A DNA stretch of 64,000 bases from Brettanomyces bruxellensis (taxonomy: Eukaryota > Ascomycota > Pichiomycetes > Pichiales > Pichiaceae), in the NCBI RefSeq assembly GCF_011074885.1, contig NC_054688.1, positions 62,001-126,000 of the forward strand. Direction: 5' to 3'. The notes beneath the pieces are model-generated. The model had not been told where the DNA came from. It saw only the letters and a list, made by a program, of their open reading frames with translations, and ran no database searches. How positions within the stretch are numbered: position 1 is the stretch's first letter; each line of letters opens with the position of its first letter. This document shows, one piece after another, positions 56,317 through 64,000 of the stretch. A program made the translations under genes and the position numbers.

Positions 56317-57904
56317 GACGGAAGATAAAAAAAGTAACATAATTAGCGTCTCCATTGATATAAGGGAATCGGCTTTTGCAAATTCTACACGTTATTTTGA
56401 TGCGAAGAAAAATGCACAGGAAAAGCAGGAAAAAACGAAAGAAAATGCTGCAATTGCTATCAAGAACAGTGAGATGAAGATTCACAGAGATATGAAACGG
56501 CTTGAAAATGAATCCAAAAATACAGTGGATATTCGTAAAATACGTCCGAAGTTCTGGTTTGAAAAGTATTTCTGGTTTATTTCAAGTGATGGTTATTTAT
56601 GCATTGCAGGAAAGGATGATATTCAAATAGACTCGATATACTATAGATATCTTGACAACAACACCGATTATTTGGTGTCAAGTGACGTTGACAAGTCTCT
56701 TAAGGTTGTGATTAAGAATCCATATAAGAACAAAGAAATCCCACCTTCAACATTTGTTCAGGCAGGGATATACTGCTTAACCACAAGTAAAGCCTGGGAC
56801 AGCAAGATGAGTCCAAGCCCATGGTTTGTCAAAGGTGATGCTGTTTCCAAGAAAGATTATGATGGTTCATTGCTACCTCCTGGCCTTCTTAACATTAAAG
56901 GCGATAAGAATTTCTTACCACCAAGTCAATTGGTCATGGGAATTGGATTACTATGGCTTCCAGATGAGAAGACTAAAGCTAGACACATCGAATATATGCT
57001 TAATCGGAACAAGGACATAGGATTTGAATACGCTGAGAGGTACGAGGGTAAAAACATGAAGATGAAGGAGTTAGCAGCGTTACTTGAGAAATTGACTTTG
57101 AAGAGTAAAAAAGCCAAGGATAATGAAGAGGATGCAGATTCAGAAAAGAATGAGGACGATAATGATGACGACGAGACAAAAGAGGAAGTGCTGCAAAACT
57201 CAAAAGATTATACTACTAAACTTTCGAGAGGTAAAAAGAACAAGTTGAAGAAAATTAAGCGAAAATACAAAGATCAGGACGACGAAGAGAGAAGATTGAG
57301 GATGGCAGCACTAGGAACGTTAAACCAGAATGATAATGACGGAGAGCAAATTGGTTCTGATGTAAATGGAGAAAGTAAGGTGGATTCTCGAGAACAGAAA
57401 ATAGTAGAAGCATCGATGAGGAAGGAGAAGAAGAAGCAGCAACAGATTAATCAATTGCAGCACTTGCTGGAGGAAATTGAGAATGCCATTTCTGAAAGCA
57501 GAGAAGATACCACTACTGATGTTAAGAAGGTTTACTACAGCGAGTTATTCGGCCTTTTAAACAAACCAGGTAAAGACGACAACATAACAGACTGCATTGT
57601 TGTCTTCATGCCATGGGGGGCATTAAATAAATATCTATACAAAGTCAAGGTTCAATCTGGAACAAACAAGGAGGGAAAGACTTTAAGTGCAGCAATCGAT
57701 TTCTTCAAGAAGGAGAGTCGAACTTTGAAAAAGAAGGGTGTCGATTGGTTTGACAAGGATTCAATAATCGAAAAAATTAACCCCCAGGATTATTTGATGT
57801 CAATGACTGGAAATAGATATAGACTTACAACAGGAGGAGCAGAAGTTAAGAAGAATAAAGGAGGAAAAGGAAGCAAGCCAAAAAAAGGAAGAAGAAGAAA
57901 ATGA
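54857..57904 (+). CDS. RQC2: RQC2/TAE2, ribosome quality control (NEMF family)
   Basis: 1015 residues. NFACT-N opens with MKQRVSALDLKLLVAELAP; the functional residues Asp9, Asp98 and Arg99 (IGDDRV) are in place, matching those needed for CAT-tailing in yeast Rqc2. A coiled coil (about 350-425), then the NFACT-R block KIRPKFWFEKYFWFISSDGY near 560, and a C-terminal NFACT-C domain. It binds stalled 60S subunits with Ltn1 and recruits tRNA to extend nascent chains. An acidic run at about 470-490 is encoded by a (GAT)n repeat. Confidence 0.96.
56263..56315. repeat. GAT/AGT trinucleotide repeat in RQC2
   Basis: Imperfect GATAGT followed by a run of GAT codons coding (DS)n and poly-Asp. It spawns long but meaningless antisense Ser-rich frames. 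Confidence 0.9.
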
Positions 57905-58085
57905 TGGGCATGTTATTATCTGAATACATAGATAGACTCAGAGATGTATGTAAGGCCGGAAAGATGATTGCTTTCAAATATACGCTTTTCCCCACCTTGT
58001 AAGAAAGTATGTGTAATTGGATCATCCTAGATGTATTAAATGTTTTTAACTATTCTCAACTATATATTACCAAGTATTCTCCCCC

Positions 58086-58655
58086 TTAGAACCCTTGTTG
58101 CAATCTCTCTGTTATGTTCTTTTTAGCGAAGTTGAACACATTCATAAGACCACGCTCAGAGAGATCTATCTTAATATCAGTAGCATCTTCTGATGGAGCG
58201 GATGTCACTCTTGCAGCAATTGCAGATGGGTCTGTTTCTAAAACGACACCGTCATCAATAGTTTCATCTATACCCAAAGCCACAAGATCATAATTTTCTA
58301 GAATTGCTCTCTTATCAACCTCATTCAGCAAGATCTCAAATGCCCCCGTAAGTCCTTGTAAAACATTGTATAGCAAAACCTCATTTTCCGATAGTGATCC
58401 GACGACGTACAATATGGACTCTGTAAATTCCTTGTAAACGATTGTGTGATTGTCAGCTAGTAAAACATCACTATTCTGTTTATATGTCTTTGAAAATAGC
58501 ATCTTCTCAAACTGTAGCTGCCTGCTTTTTGATACAATCAATTCCTCAACAGCATTTTCATGTGGTGCCTTGTAATACTTTGCAAATAGTCTTTTTCCAG
58601 TGTTATCCAAAAGAATCACGGCCTCAACCGTATACAGAGATGTTTCAAAGCCCAT
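58086..58655 (-). CDS. RET3: coatomer zeta subunit RET3
   Basis: 189 residues from the ATG at 58655 (MGFETSLYTVEAVILLDN); the frame opens 7 codons earlier at 58676. Longin-like fold: LYTVEAVILLDNTGKRLFAKYY, KQNSDVLLADNHTIVYKEF, ENYDLVALGIDETIDDGVVLETD and the C-terminal AKKNITERLQQGF, all matching yeast Ret3. Small chain of the F-subcomplex of COPI, which drives retrograde Golgi-to-ER traffic. S. cerevisiae length is also 189. Confidence 0.95.
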   Translation of the reverse strand: MGFETSLYTVEAVILLDNTGKRLFAKYYKAPHENAVEELIVSKSRQLQFEKMLFSKTYKQNSDVLLADNHTIVYKEFTESILYVVGSLSENEVLLYNVLQGLTGAFEILLNEVDKRAILENYDLVALGIDETIDDGVVLETDPSAIAARVTSAPSEDATDIKIDLSERGLMNVFNFAKKNITERLQQGF

Positions 58656-59146
58656 TTTATCTTTCTCCAAAAACAATTCTTGTGCGGATGGCTTCTATGC
58701 TAACTCTTATTACACCCAATAAAATAAAATCAACTGGCAGGCTAACCAATTCGACTTTAGTGGCAGTGTAAATGAATCGTAACGAAAAGTTAGCTCTGTA
58801 AGTTTACTTCAGGTGGACCTCACACGTCACCGCTTCACATAAGTCTTTTTTTTTTTTTTTTTTTTTTGTTGATTCGAAATTTTGTAGCCTGCCCTTTCCT
58901 CCTTGCCTATGGGAACTTTTCAGATGCCAACAGTCCAAGTCGATCGGCCCGAATAATTTGTTTCTTTTGTCCTGAAAAGTGCTTATTACAAAAAAGGAAG
59001 TTGCAGCGCGGATGGATTTAAAGGATTAAGAGTTAGCATTTTGTGTATTGCATCCTTCTTTAAGTTCACATATAGTTTCAATACTTCCTTGCTACCACCA
59101 CAATATTTGAATAAAGTTGAATCCATATTAGGAGCTTTTTACAAGG
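58656..59146. other. divergent RET3/FKS promoter
   Basis: 491 bp with a run of about 21 T at 58847-58867; no gene seen. Confidence 0.45.
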
Positions 59147-62100
59147 ATGCCAACCGTACCCCCCAAACGAATAAATGGTAAGTTGAAATATCATCACTAC
59201 ATTAGTTGCAAATTAAAGGCAATTTCATATACTAACATGTATTTTCAGCATCACCAACAACTTCCCAAATTTCCATGGGAATTTTATCTAACTCAGCATT
59301 GAGTGAGCGTGTTGCGCCACCATTCAGTGAATTTCGAACCCCCTTTATTAATACAGGAAGGTTAAATGATGCAGATGAGGAAGATGAAGTTTTCGGAATT
59401 AAGCAATTTGTTGAGGAGTTAGATACACATGGGCAACAGTCTTTTGCTCAAAGAGGAGTTGCCGATCTTTACGACGATTATTATGACCCATATCCCTCAT
59501 GGAGTTCCAATAAAGAGATCCCAATAACACGTGACAGAATCCAATTCATTTTCGTTAAGCTCTCGAAGCTATTTGGCTTCCAATACGACAACGCACGCAA
59601 CATGTACGACTACTTTATGAGACTTCTTGATTCAAGAGCATCCAGAATGGGACCAAGCCAGGCTTTAAAGACTCTACATGCAGATTACATAGGTGGTGAG
59701 AATTCCAATTACAAGAAATGGTATTTTGGGGCCCAGATGGATATTGCCGACTATATCAGTGCAGCAGGACAGGAGAAGGAGAAACTATCATTCAAAAAAG
59801 TAGAAAAGGAGTTCCCACTTCCAAAATCTCAAAATAACTGGGCAGAAAGTATGAAGCAACTTTCAACCGAAGATAGAGTTGTTCAACTGGCCATTTACCT
59901 TATGATTTGGGGTGAAGCCAACGTGGTCAGATTTATGCCCGAATGCGTGTGCTTTCTTTTTAAATGCTGCATCGACATTTTTTACTCTCTGGATTTTTCG
60001 TCCAATGTCAGTCCTTTAGCTACAAGCTTCTTGGACCATGCTATAACCCCAATTTATACGTTTTACCGTGATGAACTATACGAGAAGAAAGGAGACTCAT
60101 ATGTTCTCAGAGACAGAGATCATGCTAAAATCATTGGCTATGATGACATCAACCAGACTTTTTGGTTCAAAGACTGCTTGGAAAAAATCCAATTGAAATC
60201 TAAGCAAAGGCTATTCGAAATTCCAGCCCAGGCTAGATTCCTTTATTTAGATCAGATTGAGTGGAAGAAGTCGATCCGTAAAACCTATTACGAATACAGA
60301 TCCTGGTATCATGCCATAATCGATTTCAATCGAATTTGGAATATTCACATCGGGATGTTCTGGTACTACACATGTTTCAATTGCAAACCATTATATACAC
60401 CGGATTATGATGTGAGCGTCAACAACCAGCCTAACCTTTCTGTCACATTCTCACTTCTTTCTTTGGCAGGCTCAATCGTTTCATTTGTTAACTTGATTTC
60501 TTTGGCATATGAACTTGTTATAGTTCCAAGAAGATGGCCGGGAGCAATTCCTATGTTTTCAAGAATTTCATTTACCCTACTTCTATTCATTATCAATACG
60601 GCTCCTACCATCTACATTCTTGTGTTCTTTGGAATTTCAAAGTCGAGCAGATCAACACTCACAATCTCCATGATTCAATTCATTATTTCCATCTTCACCG
60701 TTTGCTATTGCTCTATTGTGCCACTTTCAATGCTCACATTTAATCCATTCAAATCCCAAAGAAGAAAGTTCCTTCCAAACATTTACTTCACGAACTCTAT
60801 CTGCCAACTTCAAGGTAAGAGGATTCTTGCATCATACGGTCTCTGGATAGGAGTCTTTGCCTCAAAGTTTTTAGAGTCCTATTTCTTTTTAACTTTGAGT
60901 TTGAAAGATCCGATCAGGGAGCTCAGCTTAATTAAGATTGACCACTGCATCGGAGAGCAATACTTTGGTTCGTTTCTCTGCAGTAGACAGCCAATAATCT
61001 TAATGGTGCTGCTTTTTGCCACGAGTATGACACTTTTTTTCCTTGATACATATCTCTGGTTCATCATCTGGAACACAGCATTCTCGATTTGCAGAGCTTT
61101 TTATTGCGGTGTTTCAATATGGACTCCATGGAAAAACATGTTTGTACTCTTGCCTAAACGGATTGGATCAAAGATCATCAGCCCTTCTGTTATGGTCGAT
61201 GCTTCAACAGTGACAAAGAACGCAATTATATCCAAGATTTGGAATTCAATCATTATCTCTCTTTACCGGGAGCATTTAATCTCCATCGATCACCTTGAAC
61301 ATCTTATCTATCAATTTGCAACAAATGAAAAAGGAGAAAAAATCATAACCGAGCCACTTTACTTCATCGAAACAGAAGATAATGACAATCTTGGCTTTGG
61401 AGGAGATATCACTATAAGTCCGGATTGTGAGGCCAGCCGCCGACTTTCGTTTTTTGCCCATTCAATGTCCACCCCAATGCCAAAAGCGCCATCTGTCAAT
61501 GAAATGCCATCCTTCTCAGTTCTCATTCCTCACTATGCGGAAAAGATCACGCTCTCCTTGCATGAAATTGTGAGAAAGGAGAGTGAGCATAGCAATCTTA
61601 CCCTACTAGAATACTTGAAGCAATTGTATCCAGACGAGTGGCATAATTTTGTGAGAGATACAAAGCTATTGGCTGCAGAGAAAAAGGAAAGAAGAGAAAA
61701 GAAGATTCACGAACAGTCAGACATGGATTCTGGTGATCTGCCTTATTATGCAGTTGGATTTAAGACAGCAACTCCAGAGTATATTCTTCGAACCAGGATT
61801 TGGGCTTCTCTTCGCAGTCAGACTCTATTTAGGACTATATCAGGATTCATGAATTATTCAAGAGCCCTTAAACTCTTGTACACAACCGAAAGTGGCGATC
61901 CAAGCGAGTGCTCAAACCAAAAGAAGTCAGAGGAGGCAAACGTTTTGGCCGAGCGCAAATTTAGAATAGTCACTTCTCTTCAAAAAATGTGTGACTTCGA
62001 TGAGGAACAAGAAGAAGCAAAGGAACTTCTTTTGAGAACATATCCAGAGCTCCAAATCAGTTATCTAGAGATTGTTATAGATCCAGAGACAAAGGAAAAA

Positions 62101-64000
62101 ACGTATTATTCGGCTCTTATTGACGGATTTTCGGACGTTCTTGCAAACGGAAAGAGAAAGCCAAAGTATCGGATTCGCTTATCAGGCAACCCTATCTTGG
62201 GTGATGGCAAATCAGATAATCAGAATCACACCATTATCTTTTGCAGGGGTGAATATTGCCAGTTAATTGACGCAAACCAAGACAACTATCTTGAAGAATG
62301 CCTAAAGATCAGAAATTTACTTATGGAGTTTGAAGAAGTCAAGGTTCCTGCCGATGTTTATGGTCCTGTTCCAACACCTGTTGCCATAGTTGGAACTAGA
62401 GAATACATCTTTTCCGAAAATGTTGGTGTTCTTGGTGACGTTGCAGCGGGAAAAGAGCAGACTTTTGGTACACTTTCAGCAAGAACTATGGCATTTGTGG
62501 GAGGAAAGTTGCATTATGGACATCCAGATCTTTTGAATACAGTCTTCATGACGACACGGGGAGGATACTCAAAATCTCAGAAAGGACTCCACTTGAATGA
62601 AGACATATATGCTGGAATTAACGCCCTTCTTAGATCAGGTCAAATCAAACATTGCGAATACCTACAATGCGGGAAAGGGAGAGACTTGGGATTTAGTTCA
62701 ATTCTCAACTTTACCACTAAGATTGGCTCAGGTATGAGTGAGCAAATGCTTTCGAGGGAATATTTCTATCTTGGGACCCAAATGAAACTAGATAGATTCC
62801 TATCTTTCTACTATGCACATCCTGGATTCCACATGAACAACGTCTTTATTATGCTATCGTTGAAACTATTTATGCTATTCTGCATCAATCTTGCAACATT
62901 GACTGAGAGCACTGTAATCTGCAGTTATAACAAGGATGTTCCTTTCACAGACAAACGCAAACCACCTGGCTGCCACAACTTGATTCCAGTTATTGATTGG
63001 GTCCAAAGATGTGTCCTTTCAATTTTCATTGTCTTCGGAATCTCATTTCTCCCACTTTGCATCCAGGAACTCATGGAACGTGGTGTGTGGAAATGCTGCT
63101 CCAGAATTGGACGTCACTTCATCTCATTATCTCCAATGTTCGAGGTGTTTGTCTGCAGAGTATATTCCAAGTCTCTTGTAAATGATTTCTCTCTTGGTGG
63201 TGCAAAGTATATTGCAACCGGTAGAGGGTTTTCTACAATAAGAATGCCTTTCTATAAGCTTTACGCAAGATTTTCTCACGAGAGCTTCTATCTTGCAGCC
63301 AGCTTAACTTTGATGCTTTTATACACTTCCATCGTGATGTGGAAGCTCAGTCTCCTCTATTTCTGGTGTACTGTTTTGTCCTTGCTTCTGTCACCATTCT
63401 GGTTCAACCCAGAGCAATTCAGCTTCAGCGAGTTTTTTATCGATTATCGCCGATTCTTACAATGGCTTACTGGTGGAAATATTTTATTCAGTTCTGAATC
63501 CTGGATAACACATATCAGGGACCTGAGAATGCAAAGCACTGGTTCCAAGAATAGAAGACATAAGAAAATGCAAAACGAGCAGAATTTCAATCAAAACAAA
63601 AAGCCGTCTTTCTTGGGACTAATTTTCACTCAATTGGTTCCAACATTGCTTGTGACGTTGTTCATATGCGCTGCCTTCATATTTTCTAATGCTCAGAATG
63701 GAACTATATCTGCATCACCAGCAAATTCGATACTCAGATTGGTAGTCATATCATTTGGTCCAATTATTCTCAACATGGGTATTCTTCTTCTCTTTTTTAT
63801 AGTGTCTTTGATCACAGGGCCGGTTCTTTCCTGCTGCACTACAAAAGTTGCAGCTCTCATGGCGAATATCACACACTTCGTATCTGTGGCAAATTACCTC
63901 CTCTTCCTTGATTTCTTGTTTCTCTGTCAGAATTGGGACATCTCAAGGACACTTTTGGGAATATGCGCATGCTGTTCGATCGAGACCCTAACTTTCAAGG
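59147..64000 (+). CDS. 1,3-beta-glucan synthase catalytic subunit, FKS family (one intron; cut at right edge)
   Basis: Exon 1 59147-59177, intron 59178-59248 (GTAAGT, TACTAAC at 59230, TTTCAG), exon 2 59249 to the edge; 1594 residues seen. The catalytic domain has YGHPDLLNTVFMTTRGGYSK, GLHLNEDIYAG, KHCEYLQCGKGRDLGF and GTQMKLDRFLSFYYAHPGFH, and membrane helices flank it. Family length (1785-1900) implies about 70-100 residues missing at the C-terminus. The N-terminus is shorter than Fks1, lacking its Gln/Tyr-rich leader. Hot-spot 1 reads FLTLSLKDP (557-565) and hot-spot 2 DWVQRCVL (1260-1267). It may be an FKS3-like paralogue; orthology is not settled. Makes cell-wall beta-1,3-glucan from UDP-glucose. 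Confidence 0.92.

Overview
This window is nuclear DNA of a budding yeast (Saccharomycotina). The genes are compact and mostly intronless. The few introns seen are short (71-95 nt), start with GTAAGT, and two of the three have an exact TACTAAC branch site. Nearly every recognisable gene has a yeast orthologue. A PEX20-type peroxin, an alpha-glucoside permease and a sorbose-reductase-like enzyme, with AT-rich spacers, suggest the Pichiaceae / Brettanomyces-Pichia neighbourhood, but the genus is inference only. A CTG codon at a conserved hydrophobic position of the biotin carboxylase domain agrees with the standard genetic code.

Layout. 1-11.4 kb holds FAB1 (cut by the left edge), RPA14, mitochondrial bL34m, an ATX2-like ZIP transporter, BUD21/UTP16, two orphan proteins with C-terminal membrane segments, a sorbose-reductase-like SDR and PEX20. 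12.2-20.9 kb is the most unusual part: a DUR3-type permease, a LamB/YcsF (PxpA) protein and, divergent from the latter, a 1255-residue biotin-dependent carboxylase built like urea carboxylase but without allophanate hydrolase. This matches the lamA/lamB lactam-utilisation locus of Aspergillus nidulans plus a transporter. Both promoter regions share a CGGCTA/TAGCCG motif. 20.9-24.8 kb is gene-poor, with two diverged solo LTRs, a possible third, and a tandem pair of tRNA-Ser(UGA) genes 4 nt apart. 25.1-34.2 kb holds LST8, SIS1, RVS161, CBF5, an orphan, a possible LDB16-like membrane protein and a three-exon VMA9 whose first coding exon is 8 nt. 34.6-48.9 kb holds VPS23, ADD66/PBA2, MRPL27, the divergent pair DPB3/RFC2 with an MCB box between them, an EAP1/4E-T-like Q-rich protein, YPP1 and ULP1. 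49.0-64 kb holds an alpha-glucoside permease, an EEP-fold hydrolase, HST2, RQC2, RET3 and a beta-1,3-glucan synthase (FKS family, one intron, cut by the right edge).

How it fits together. Most of the window is housekeeping: ribosome biogenesis (RPA14, BUD21, CBF5, which all carry an RRPE-like AAAAATTTT element upstream), replication (DPB3, RFC2), membrane traffic and phosphoinositides (FAB1, YPP1, VPS23, RET3, RVS161, LST8) and proteostasis (SIS1, ADD66, RQC2). The accessory candidate system is the permease-LamB-carboxylase cluster, proposed here as a three-gene module that imports and opens a lactam (2-pyrrolidinone or 5-oxoproline-like) as nitrogen source.
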